From Pantoea ananatis LMG 2665 (GTDB lineage Bacteria > Pseudomonadota > Gammaproteobacteria > Enterobacterales > Enterobacteriaceae), in NCBI RefSeq assembly GCF_000710035.2, contig NZ_JMJJ01000004.1, positions 1,178,001 to 1,242,000 of the forward strand: a DNA stretch of 64,000 bases. The letters are read 5' to 3'. The position numbers and the translations under genes are program-made. Below are positions 9,052 through 16,983 of the stretch, piece by piece (position 1 is the first letter of the stretch; each line of letters begins with the position of its first letter). The notes below the pieces were generated by a model. That model did not search any database. It was not told the DNA's origin and saw only the letters and a program-made list of their open reading frames with translations.

Positions 9052-9441
9052 TTAGCGGCCCGTTGCCGCCGTTGCTTCAACCTCCAGCAGCACGCCGTAG
9101 TGGAGTTCCGGCACCGGCACGATAGCTCTGGCGGGTTTCCACTCGCCGAGCCATTGTGCATATAGCCTGTTAAATTCTGCCCACAGCCCGACATCCACCA
9201 GATAAACCCTCACCATCACCAGATGATGCTTATTGAGGCCTTCCTGCTGCAGGCAGGCCTCCAGATTGGCCAACACCTGCGACGTCTGCTCAGCAAAGGA
9301 GGCCGTGCTGCGCATTTCTCCGGCTGGCGTGACCGGCAACAGGCCGGAGATAAACATCAATCCCGAGCCCAGAGCATAGTGCGAATAGTGGCCCGGATGC
9401 GGTGTGTCCTGTATATCGCGCGTGTGTATTAATGGTTGCAT
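9052..9441 (-). CDS. RidA/YjgF/YER057c-family enamine/imine deaminase
   Basis: 129 residues, the usual RidA length. RidA proteins hydrolyse reactive 2-aminoacrylate-type enamines and imines from PLP or flavin amino acid enzymes. Arg105 (in KPARAIVPV) and Glu120 (VLLEVEA) sit exactly where the catalytic Arg and conserved Glu of active RidA proteins lie. I prefer ATG at 9441, with AGAGG five bases upstream, over the in-frame GTG two codons earlier. Last gene of a four-gene leftward operon, 10 bases after the flavoenzyme gene, which suggests it cleans up the imino acid that enzyme forms. Confidence 0.88.
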   Translation of the reverse strand: MQPLIHTRDIQDTPHPGHYSHYALGSGLMFISGLLPVTPAGEMRSTASFAEQTSQVLANLEACLQQEGLNKHHLVMVRVYLVDVGLWAEFNRLYAQWLGEWKPARAIVPVPELHYGVLLEVEATAATGR

Positions 9442-9451
9442 CTTCACCTCT

Positions 9452-10783
9452 TTACATCATGCCCGGCTTTTTCAGCGTTGTGCCGTCGCGGAAACGCGAA
9501 TAGCGGAACGCGGTGGGATCGACAATCGGCGCATCCCCGGTGACCAGGTCCGCCGTGAGACGTCCCGCACCGGGGCCAATACCAAATCCATGGCCGCTGT
9601 AGCCGCAAGACAGGATCAGCCCCGGAAGCTGCGGTACGGCAGAAATGACCGGAATGTCGTCCGGCATGCAGTCAATCACGCCGCCCCAGGCCTGAGTCAC
9701 CCGCAGCCCGGCCAGCGCCGGAAACTCCCTGCCTATCGCCGCCAGCCCCTTTTCAACGATGCCGTCTGAAACCTGAGGATCCAGCACCCGAAGTTTCTCG
9801 AAGGGTGAAAGGCCATCCATAGACCAGCTTGCCCGGGATTCAGGGCCTTGCAAAAACGATGAGAACCGGATTTTGGTTTCCAGATTTAACCGGCGGGCTT
9901 TGTATAAGGGGAAAAACTCTCGGGCATAGCGTAAGCCCTGGAACCCCGGCTCCAGCCGTCCGGTTCCAGACAGCGCAATGGTATAACCTCCGTCCTGGCG
10001 TGGACGACAGGCAAAGGCATCCGTATAGAAAGGCAGAGTGAGCGGCTGCTCCGCAGGATGGGTACGAAACGCACTGCCAATGACGTTACCGGCGGGCAGA
10101 TCGATGCCGTGGCGGCGGCAAAACAGCGATGTCCAGGCGCCCGTGGCGCATACGACCCGGGCGGTTTTGATCAGGCCGCGTTCGGTTATCACCCCACTGA
10201 CCTGTCCTGCCGAGATATCCAGCCCGCGAACCGCACAGCGCTGAAACAGAAACGCGCCCTTTTTCACCGCGGCTTCCATCAGCCCTGGCGCGGCTAAAGC
10301 CGGGTCGGCATAACCGTCTTCAGGGGAATGTACGCCGCCATGCCAGTTTGTGGTACTGCCCGGCGTCATCGTTTTGGCCTCGGCGGCACTCAGCATTCGA
10401 CTGCGAATGCCGTACTGCTTTGCCATCTTGCCCCAGTTATCCCAGTTGCGAATATCCTTCTCCGTTCGCGTGGCATAGACCAGCCCGCTGGCGCGAAACC
10501 CTACGTCCATCCCGATGTCGTCGCTCAGCGCATGCCAGCGTTGCAGGGCGTGCAGAATAAGCGGAATTTCCCGCTCGTCGCGGTTAAGCTGACGGCACCA
10601 GCCCCAGTTACGGCTGGACTGCTCTGCGCCGACAAGGCCCTTTTCGATCACGGCAACCCGATAGCCTTTTTTGGTCAGCTCCCAACAGGTCGCTGCACCT
10701 GCAATCCCGGCACCGATAATCACCACATCCACCGAATCGGGGAAATGCGTACTGTCCTGAACAAGCCTGAGCGGTGCGGGCAT
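9452..10783 (-). CDS. FAD-dependent amino acid oxidoreductase (DadA/glycine-oxidase-like)
   Basis: 443 residues of the DAO superfamily. The Rossmann motif GAGIAGAATCWELTKKGYRVAVIEKG (in part) lies near residues 22-47, followed by a SSRNWGW segment near 57. The C-terminal half carries WGGVIDCMPDDIPVIS and SCGYSGHGFGIGPGAG, where the flavin-binding region closes in this family. The expected reaction is oxidation of a secondary or D-amino acid, or glycine-like amine, to an imine passing electrons to FAD. ATG start. It lies 24 bases after the aldehyde dehydrogenase gene and 10 before ridA. In this operon glycine or a D-amino acid is a plausible substrate. Confidence 0.87.
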   Translation of the reverse strand: MPAPLRLVQDSTHFPDSVDVVIIGAGIAGAATCWELTKKGYRVAVIEKGLVGAEQSSRNWGWCRQLNRDEREIPLILHALQRWHALSDDIGMDVGFRASGLVYATRTEKDIRNWDNWGKMAKQYGIRSRMLSAAEAKTMTPGSTTNWHGGVHSPEDGYADPALAAPGLMEAAVKKGAFLFQRCAVRGLDISAGQVSGVITERGLIKTARVVCATGAWTSLFCRRHGIDLPAGNVIGSAFRTHPAEQPLTLPFYTDAFACRPRQDGGYTIALSGTGRLEPGFQGLRYAREFFPLYKARRLNLETKIRFSSFLQGPESRASWSMDGLSPFEKLRVLDPQVSDGIVEKGLAAIGREFPALAGLRVTQAWGGVIDCMPDDIPVISAVPQLPGLILSCGYSGHGFGIGPGAGRLTADLVTGDAPIVDPTAFRYSRFRDGTTLKKPGMM

Positions 10784-10807
10784 CGTCTGTGATCTCCAGT
10801 AAAGGTG

Positions 10808-12280
10808 TTAAAAATCGATTAAGACACTCTTGTAGCGCTGACATGACTCAAAGGCCTGGCGCCCAAGATCTTTGCCAAAACCGGACCCCTGAAAGCCGCC
10901 GGTTGGAATGATAAAGTCCCAGGTTCGACGATAGCGGTTGATCCAGACCGTACCGCTGTCCAGGGCTTTCATCAGCCGCATCGCACGTGGCATGTTGAGC
11001 GTATGCACGCCTGCACATAAGCCAAAAACGCGATGCTGTGCGAGCGCCAGGGCTTCTTCTTCATCGCTAAACGTCTGGATGGTCAGCACCGGTCCGAAGA
11101 TCTCCTCCTGAATCGCGACGTTATCCTGATTCACATTGGCTAACAGCGTCGGTTGCCAGAACCAGCCCTGCGCGGTGTTTTCGTAACGCTGGCCGCCGGC
11201 CAGAATGCTGGCCCCCTGCGCCACGGACTGCGCGATAATCGTCGCGACTTTTTCCCCCTGACGTTGATCAATCAGCGGACAGTAACGCGTGGCGGCCTGC
11301 CAGGTCATACCGGGCAGCGGTGTTTTGCACAGGGCGATAAGCTTTTCGATGACCCGTTCCGCGATACCTTGCTGAATGATCAGACGCGTCCCTGAAACAC
11401 AGGCCTGACCGGCGTTGACGGTGAAGCCCAGAAACAGGCGCTCGGCGATTTCATCCGCATCGCCTGCATCGTCAAAAACCAGCTGCGGGCTTTTTCCGCC
11501 CAGTTCCAGCGTCACGGGCTTGGTACCCTGTAACGCGGCCTGGCTCATGATCGCCGCCCCGGTCGCGGTTGAACCGGTAAAGGACACCTTTCTGACCAGA
11601 GGATGGGTCACCAGTGCATTGCCGGTGACCTGTCCGCCGCCCTGAACGACGTTGAGCACGCCGGGCGGAATACCGGCCTGCACGGCCAGCTCAGCCAGCC
11701 GCGCGGTGGAAAATGGCGTCAGCTCAGAGGGCTTGAGCACCACCGCGTTTCCCGCAGCCAGCGCCGGGCCGCACTTCCATGACGCCATCGACAGCGGGAA
11801 ATTCCACGGCGTGATCGCGCCGATCACGCCATAAGGTTCCGGCACCAGCATCCCCAGGCTACTGTTCTGGGTTGGAAACACATCTCCGCTGTACTTGTCT
11901 GCGCATTCTGCATAAAAACGCAGAGCAGCGGCGGTGAAAGGCACTTCAATATTGATCGTGTCCGTTATCGGACGCGTGGAGCCCACCGCCTCAAGCTGCG
12001 CCAGATAATCTTTGTCGGCATCGATCAAATCCGCCCAGCGGGAAATGGCCGCGCCACGTTCGCGTGGCGAGCAGCTTGACCAGCCGCTGCGAATGCGCGC
12101 GTCTTCCGCGAGGCTTACCGCCTCGCCAACCGTTTCTGCGCCCGCTTCGTTGATGTCGGCATAATACTGGCCATCCGAGGGACGTTTAATCCCCATTGTT
12201 TTGCCGGATGCCGAAACAAACTGGCCGTTGATAAAATGCCCGGTCGAAAGACGGACCTTATCGGGATCAAAATCTGACAT
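10808..12280 (-). CDS. NAD(P)-dependent aldehyde dehydrogenase
   Basis: 490 residues, normal length for the family. The conserved TPWNFPLSMASWK segment near 155, FTGSTATG near 232, the general base Glu in LELGGKSP near 255 and the catalytic Cys in NAGQACVSGTR near 290 are present. It oxidises an aldehyde to the acid in the cytosol. Start: ATG with AGAGGAC upstream. It sits between the fold-III PLP enzyme gene (12311-13441) and the flavoenzyme. If the PLP enzyme is an aldolase, this enzyme would remove the aldehyde product such as acetaldehyde; the substrate is inferred. Confidence 0.92.
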   Translation of the reverse strand: MSDFDPDKVRLSTGHFINGQFVSASGKTMGIKRPSDGQYYADINEAGAETVGEAVSLAEDARIRSGWSSCSPRERGAAISRWADLIDADKDYLAQLEAVGSTRPITDTINIEVPFTAAALRFYAECADKYSGDVFPTQNSSLGMLVPEPYGVIGAITPWNFPLSMASWKCGPALAAGNAVVLKPSELTPFSTARLAELAVQAGIPPGVLNVVQGGGQVTGNALVTHPLVRKVSFTGSTATGAAIMSQAALQGTKPVTLELGGKSPQLVFDDAGDADEIAERLFLGFTVNAGQACVSGTRLIIQQGIAERVIEKLIALCKTPLPGMTWQAATRYCPLIDQRQGEKVATIIAQSVAQGASILAGGQRYENTAQGWFWQPTLLANVNQDNVAIQEEIFGPVLTIQTFSDEEEALALAQHRVFGLCAGVHTLNMPRAMRLMKALDSGTVWINRYRRTWDFIIPTGGFQGSGFGKDLGRQAFESCQRYKSVLIDF

Positions 12281-12310
12281 GATGTCCTCTCACAATGAAT
12301 GGAAAAAACG

Positions 12311-13441
12311 CTACCAGCCAACGATGCGTTGCCAGACCTCATGTTCGCCGTTTCGGGTGTCGATCACCTGATAGTGCGTATGCATCGCGGCGGTCGCGCA
12401 GGCGTGGTTGGGCAGAATACGCAGCAGGGTACCCAGTGGAAAATCTCCGGTGGAATACGCACTGTCGCGCGGCAACGCAATAATTCCGTGCTCCTGATTG
12501 GTGGTTGTCAGCAGCAATCCCAACGGACAACCCGCGTCGTCGCACACCAGCCCGTAGCCATAATCGGTATCCTGTGAGGCGGTGCCGCGATCGCGTGACA
12601 TAGCCATCCAGCCGGCATCAACAAAAACCCAGCCCTTGTCGTGGTTGTGGCCGATCACCGTTGTCACCACCGAAAGCGCAATGTCGTCCTGGGTGCAGAC
12701 GCCCAGATTGTGCATAAACAGATCGAAGGTGGAAAACACCCCGGCCCTCACCTCGGTTACGCCCGTGAGGTCCTTAGCCGCATGCGCCGTGGGCGTAGAG
12801 CCAACGCTGACGACCGGGCACGGGATCCCTGCGGCACGGATATGCTGGGCAGCGGTAATGGCAGCCTGGCACTCTTGCTGCGCCGCCCGCTGAATGTCTT
12901 GCGGCGTGCGGCAATGGTAGGACTCGCCCGCGTGGGTCATCACCCCTTCCACTACCATCCCGTGCTGATGCAGATGACCGGCAATCTCGGCCAACGTCTC
13001 GTCTTCAGGTCGAATGCCGCCGCGATGGCCATCGCAGTCGATCTCAATGAAAACGGAAAACGTCACCTGATGCTGTAAAGCGTAATCGCTGATGGCCTGT
13101 GCCTGCGCCATGCTGTCCAGCAACACATGCACCTGTTTGCCGCTGCACCGCAGGGCGGCAATACGCGGCAATTTAGCGGGCGCAATCCCCACGGCGTAAA
13201 GCACATTGCTGAAGCCAGCGGCGACAAAGGCTTCGGCCTCTGCCAGGGTAGAAACGGTGGCAGGTGAAGAGGATGCTTTGAGCAGATAAGGCGCAGACTG
13301 GAGAGTGCGAAGCGTTTTCAGATGCGGGCGAATCTGACAGCGTTGCCCTTCGATTCGCTGATACAAGCGGTTGATATTGCGTTCAAACTTAACTTTATCT
13401 AACAGCAGATAAGGCGTGGTTATGGTTAAGTGATTGAGCAT
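12311..13441 (-). CDS. Fold-type III PLP enzyme of the D-threonine aldolase/D-serine dehydratase family
   Basis: 376 residues. The alanine-racemase-like barrel begins TPYLLLDKVKFERNI, and the PLP lysine lies in RPHLKTL near residue 45. The C-terminal metal site reads PNHACAT, the HxC pair of eukaryotic-type D-serine dehydratase and D-threo-3-hydroxyaspartate dehydratase; D-threonine aldolases share the same fold. It therefore acts on a D-configured beta-hydroxy amino acid, by retro-aldol cleavage or dehydration. Start: ATG with CAGGAA seven bases upstream; a TTG/ATG extension is less likely. First gene of the operon with ALDH, DAO and RidA; divergent from the LysR gene. Choice between aldolase and dehydratase is open. 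Confidence 0.82.
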   Translation of the reverse strand: MLNHLTITTPYLLLDKVKFERNINRLYQRIEGQRCQIRPHLKTLRTLQSAPYLLKASSSPATVSTLAEAEAFVAAGFSNVLYAVGIAPAKLPRIAALRCSGKQVHVLLDSMAQAQAISDYALQHQVTFSVFIEIDCDGHRGGIRPEDETLAEIAGHLHQHGMVVEGVMTHAGESYHCRTPQDIQRAAQQECQAAITAAQHIRAAGIPCPVVSVGSTPTAHAAKDLTGVTEVRAGVFSTFDLFMHNLGVCTQDDIALSVVTTVIGHNHDKGWVFVDAGWMAMSRDRGTASQDTDYGYGLVCDDAGCPLGLLLTTTNQEHGIIALPRDSAYSTGDFPLGTLLRILPNHACATAAMHTHYQVIDTRNGEHEVWQRIVGW

Positions 13442-13517
13442 CGTCGAATTCCTGTAAGGTTTTATTGATGCTCTCATCGTTTAAATCTGTTTAAAATGCC
13501 GTCAGGCCCAATTAATG

Positions 13518-13535
13518 ATTAGGTTTGAACCTAAT
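13518..13535. promoter_or_regulatory. Perfect inverted repeat overlapping the LysR gene start
   Basis: ATTAGGTTTGAACCTAAT: eight-base perfect arms around a two-base centre. The repeat ends inside the ATG of the LysR-type gene and lies in the 92-base divergent gap upstream of the PLP enzyme operon. The position suits an autoregulatory operator that would block initiation of the regulator. Binding by the adjacent LysR protein is inference. Confidence 0.5.
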
Positions 13536-14442
13536 GATCAACAGCGAAGATTTACGTTTTTTTCAGGTCATTGCCCTGCATCCGACGCTGGCGGCGGCGG
13601 CGCGCCATCTGGATATCACGCCGCCTTCCGTGACGCAGCGCCTGCAAAGTATTGAACAAAAGATCGGGGTGAAGCTGATCCTGCGTCCGGCAAAACGCAT
13701 CATTCTGACCGATGAAGGCGAAGCTCTGCTGGGTCGCGCCCGGGTGATTTTGCATGAGATAGACCAGTTGCAGGATGTGATCGATCAGACACGAAATCGC
13801 ATCAGCGGAACGCTGAGAGTGCTGGCCCCGTTGGGCTTTGGTTCCGAACACATTGCCCCGCTGCTGGCGGAGTACGTCGACAGCCATGCCGATCTCAGTA
13901 TTGATCTCACCCTCTCTGATAACCCCGACTGGATGCAGGCCGATAAGTGGGATGTGGTGATCTATATCGGCCATCTGCGCGACTCCACGCTCTACAGCAC
14001 CCGGCTCGCCGCCAATCCGCGTTTACTCTGCGCCTCGCCGGCTTATCTGCAGCAGCAGGGTACGCCGACGCATCCTGATGCGCTGCAGCACCATCACTGT
14101 CTGGTGATCCGGGAAAATGCGGAAGATGTGACGCGCTGGACATTCAGCCACAACGGGGACGAAACGACCGTAAGGATTACGCCACGTCTCGCCAGCAATG
14201 ATGGTCGTATCATTAAAAAATGGGCGCTGAGCGGTAAAGGGATTATGGTGCGCTCCGCCTGGGATGTCAGCCGCGAGATCCGCCAGGGCCTTCTTGTTCC
14301 CTTGCTGCCCGCGTTTACCCTGCCGTCTGCCGATATCGTCGCCCTGACGAGCCTGCAGGAAAAAAAGCGCCTTCCCCGCACTCAGGGCTTTATCGACCTG
14401 ATGAAACACACCTTCAGCGCACCGCAGTGGGAGATCGATTAG
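13534..14442 (+). CDS. LysR-type transcriptional regulator of the D-hydroxy amino acid cluster
   Basis: 302 residues. N-terminal winged helix-turn-helix (DLRFFQVIALHPTLAAAARH, then ITPPSVTQRLQSIEQKIG) followed by the periplasmic-binding-protein-like effector domain (from about residue 90, GTLRVLAPLGFG). The chosen ATG overlaps the palindrome at 13518-13535; a TTG nine bases earlier is in frame. It is divergent from the PLP/ALDH/DAO/RidA operon, the usual LysR arrangement, and is probably its activator or repressor with a pathway intermediate as ligand. Confidence 0.9.
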   Translation: MINSEDLRFFQVIALHPTLAAAARHLDITPPSVTQRLQSIEQKIGVKLILRPAKRIILTDEGEALLGRARVILHEIDQLQDVIDQTRNRISGTLRVLAPLGFGSEHIAPLLAEYVDSHADLSIDLTLSDNPDWMQADKWDVVIYIGHLRDSTLYSTRLAANPRLLCASPAYLQQQGTPTHPDALQHHHCLVIRENAEDVTRWTFSHNGDETTVRITPRLASNDGRIIKKWALSGKGIMVRSAWDVSREIRQGLLVPLLPAFTLPSADIVALTSLQEKKRLPRTQGFIDLMKHTFSAPQWEID

Positions 14443-14478
14443 GCCTCCCTGGTGTTGCACCGGCTGAACAGGCGTTGC

Positions 14479-14874
14479 TTACGATAAAAATTCGTGCTCT
14501 GTGACCTTCTCAAGCCAGGTCACCGGACTGCCGTTAAGGGATTCCGCGATGGCAATATGCGTCATTGCATGGCTGGCGGTGGCGCCGTGCCAGTGACGAA
14601 CATCCTCCGGTATCCAGACGATATCGCCCTGATTAATCGTCTGCTTCTCTTCGCCTTCACACTGAATCCATCCCTGACCGGCGGTGACGATCAGCGTCTG
14701 CCCCAGTGGATGCGTATGCCAGGCCGTACGGGCACCGGGCTCAAAGGTGACGATAGCGCCGCCAACCCGTGCCGGGGCCGCTGTGCTGAAAGGCGAATCA
14801 ATGCGGACCTGGCCGGTAAAATACGCCTCAGGACCTTTCGCTGAGGGAACGGCGGCATTTTTGATGATTTTCAT
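14479..14874 (-). CDS. Small cupin-domain protein
   Basis: 131 residues forming one cupin barrel. The first cupin motif is visible in WHTHPLGQTLIVTAGQGW (His-x-His metal ligands near 53-55) and the second in GDIVWIPEDVRHWHGA (His near 94-96). Such proteins bind a divalent metal and include isomerases, dioxygenases and carboxymuconolactone-decarboxylase partners. Start: MKIIKN with AAAGGTAA upstream; a longer in-frame start has no ribosome site. It stands alone, convergent with the LysR gene. Function not assignable from sequence. Confidence 0.82.
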   Translation of the reverse strand: MKIIKNAAVPSAKGPEAYFTGQVRIDSPFSTAAPARVGGAIVTFEPGARTAWHTHPLGQTLIVTAGQGWIQCEGEEKQTINQGDIVWIPEDVRHWHGATASHAMTHIAIAESLNGSPVTWLEKVTEHEFLS

Positions 14875-15027
14875 TATCGGCTTACCTTTGATGTCGTGTG
14901 ACAGAGGACAGGGACGGACGTCTCTCATTCTGGCCGCTGCTTGCCTGTGCGCACATGGCCGAAAAACACGCGCAGGCTGATGAATTGGGCAGGCTAAGCG
15001 CAGAGTTAAAAATATTTAATTTTTTCT

Positions 15028-15056
15028 GCATCCACTTTCGTCCCCCTACTCGTATA
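15028..15056 (+). promoter_or_regulatory. Candidate ECF sigma promoter of the fasciclin operon
   Basis: GCATCC (15028-15033), then 17 bases, then CGTATA (15051-15056), 45 bases before the fasciclin ATG. No sigma-70 promoter is evident here. Elements of this kind (CATCC and CGTAT) fit ECF promoters, and the downstream operon encodes its own ECF sigma factor, so autoregulation is a reasonable inference. Confidence 0.45.
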
Positions 15057-15100
15057 TCTCATTGAAAGCCACTTACTCCACGCTCTAATGAGGATTTACG

Positions 15101-15664
15101 ATGAAAAAGCTAATCGCTGTTACCGTTGTATCAAGTGCATTACTGTTTACCACTGCCTCTCTTGCCGCTATGGAGTCGGGTTCTGTCATGGTAGGCGGTG
15201 CCGCCATGTTCCCGCAAAAAAATATTGTTGAAAATGCGGTTAACTCAAAAGATCACACCACCCTGGTGGCTGCGGTAAAAGCAGCCGGTTTGGTTGATAC
15301 CTTACAAGGTAAAGGCCCTTTTACCGTGTTTGCTCCAACTAACGCGGCTTTCGCTAAGCTCCCTGCAGGCACCGTAGACAGTCTGCTCAAACCGGAAAAT
15401 AAAGCGAAACTGACCAGCGTACTCACCTATCACGTGGTTGCCGGTAAGTACGATATGAAGGCGCTGGAAGCCAAAATCAAACAAGGTGGCGGTCATGCCG
15501 AGCTGAAGACCGTTAACGGTCAGCCGTTATGGATTATGAACAATGGCCCCCACAATATTCAGCTGAAAGATGGCCAGGGCAACGTCGCGAATATCAGTAC
15601 CTATGACGTCAACCAAAAAAATGGCGTGATAGATGTGATTGATACCGTATTAATGCCGAAGTAA
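15101..15664 (+). CDS. Secreted fasciclin (FAS1)-domain protein
   Basis: 187 residues with a clear signal peptide (MKKLIAVTVVSSALLFTTASLAA) and one FAS1 domain with its two conserved boxes: FTVFAPTNAAFAKLP near 72-86 and LTYHVVAGKYD near 107-117, ending GVIDVIDTVLMPK. FAS1 proteins are periplasmic or surface proteins with roles in adhesion or oxidative stress; the exact role is unknown. ATG with GAGGA upstream. It lies 40 bases before the ECF sigma gene on the same strand, so it is probably both in the operon of that sigma factor and its main target. Confidence 0.9.
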   Translation: MKKLIAVTVVSSALLFTTASLAAMESGSVMVGGAAMFPQKNIVENAVNSKDHTTLVAAVKAAGLVDTLQGKGPFTVFAPTNAAFAKLPAGTVDSLLKPENKAKLTSVLTYHVVAGKYDMKALEAKIKQGGGHAELKTVNGQPLWIMNNGPHNIQLKDGQGNVANISTYDVNQKNGVIDVIDTVLMPK

Positions 15665-15704
15665 TAATTTATACTCGAACGGAAACAGATCATTCGGGAC
15701 GCTT

Positions 15705-16259
15705 ATGGACAAGGTGCAGGCAGTGGAGCAGGTGAAATTGATGCAGGCAATCGCCGACGGCGATCGTCAGGCATTTGAACAACTTTACCGGCTGACATCG
15801 CCTCACCTTTTTGCCATCGCGTTGCGCATGTTGCAGCATCGCCCCTGGGCTGAGGAGGTGCTGCATGATTGCTACATCACCATCTGGAGCAAGGCGGAAA
15901 CCTATAATGCCGCGCTGAGCTCCCCGTTGACCTGGATGACCCACATTGTTCGTAATCGGTGTATCGACTGGCTCCGCAGCGGACAGGCACGCCTTGCCAG
16001 TGCGGAAGAAGCCCATAACGATGACCTACTGGCCGCTGAACATGACGAACTGCATAACAGACAGGATGATGCACAAGCCGCACGCTTACAGCGCTGTCTG
16101 GGAAACCTCAGCAGTGAGCAGCGCCAGAGCATCACGCTGGCCTACTATCAGGGCATGTCCCACGGCGATATTGCTCACTGGCTCCAGCAGCCGGTTGGAT
16201 CGGTGAAAAGCTGGATCCGCCGGGCGATGGCGCACCTTCGGGAGTGTGTCGGACTATGA
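15705..16259 (+). CDS. ECF-type RNA polymerase sigma factor (SigK-like)
   Basis: 184 residues. Sigma region 2 runs from about 25 to 95 (FEQLYRLTSPHLFAIALRML, then EEVLHDCYITIWSKA, then WMTHIVRNRCIDWLR) and region 4 from about 130 to 180 (LSSEQRQSITLAYYQGMSHGDIA with PVGSVKSWIRRAMAHLREC). The size and motif order fit the sigma factors paired with RskA-type anti-sigma factors. The stop overlaps the start of the anti-sigma gene as ATGA, indicating translational coupling. It probably transcribes the fasciclin gene and itself. Confidence 0.92.
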   Translation: MDKVQAVEQVKLMQAIADGDRQAFEQLYRLTSPHLFAIALRMLQHRPWAEEVLHDCYITIWSKAETYNAALSSPLTWMTHIVRNRCIDWLRSGQARLASAEEAHNDDLLAAEHDELHNRQDDAQAARLQRCLGNLSSEQRQSITLAYYQGMSHGDIAHWLQQPVGSVKSWIRRAMAHLRECVGL

Positions 16260-16903
16260 ATAAACGCCAACGTGACGACGCGCTCTCTGCGGAATACGCG
16301 CTGGGTACGCTGCGCGGCAATGCGCGGTTACGCTTTCAGAAGCGTCTACAGAGTGAGCCGGAACTGACTGAGCAGGTAGCCAAATGGCAAACCCTGCTTG
16401 CCGGACTGGATCGTAGTCTGATGCCTCAGATTCCACCGGAATACGTCTGGAAAAAAATTACGCTAAGTCTGCCAACAAAGATAACGCCGCGCGTCAGGCG
16501 CGGTTATGTAGGCTGGCTGGTTGCCGCTGCCCTTGCCGCGCTGACGCTGGTGTCGTATCAGGTTATCAGGACGCCCGACTTTACCCCGCTGACCGTAATG
16601 CGGGGCGCGGAGCAACAGGGGCAATGGGTGGTCAGTGCAGATAAGGCGTTGACGCAGCTGCGTGTAACACCGTTGCAGCCGGTCGCTATTGGCGCAAACA
16701 ACAGCCTGCAACTGTGGCTCATCCCTGCCGGTCAACAGCCCGTTTCCTTGGGGCTGCTGAATGCCCAGGAGACCACGCAGCTCAAACTTGCCGCGCGTGA
16801 TACGCTGAAAAACGCGGTGATTGCGGTCAGCCTTGAGCCCCAGGGCGGTTCACCCACCGGGCAGCCTACCGGCCCGGTGCTTTACAGTGGCAGGACAGGA
16901 TAA
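16256..16903 (+). CDS. Membrane anti-sigma factor of the RskA type
   Basis: 215 residues. The cytoplasmic N-terminal domain (DDALSAEYALGTLRG, then RLQSEPELTEQVAKW) is typical of anti-sigma factors lacking zinc. A single membrane helix near residues 82-102 is followed by a periplasmic RskA-like domain with LRVTPLQPV and an ending rich in QGGSPTGQPTGPV. It should sequester the adjacent sigma factor at the inner membrane until a periplasmic signal releases it. The ATG overlaps the sigma stop codon by ATGA. The inducing signal is not visible in sequence. Confidence 0.9.
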   Translation: MNKRQRDDALSAEYALGTLRGNARLRFQKRLQSEPELTEQVAKWQTLLAGLDRSLMPQIPPEYVWKKITLSLPTKITPRVRRGYVGWLVAAALAALTLVSYQVIRTPDFTPLTVMRGAEQQGQWVVSADKALTQLRVTPLQPVAIGANNSLQLWLIPAGQQPVSLGLLNAQETTQLKLAARDTLKNAVIAVSLEPQGGSPTGQPTGPVLYSGRTG

Positions 16904-16983
16904 AACCATTCGGGCGGCGGGTTGAGCGGGTAGGACGATGGCATGCCTTTATCCCGTGTTATCGCCCCACCCGCCGCACAACC

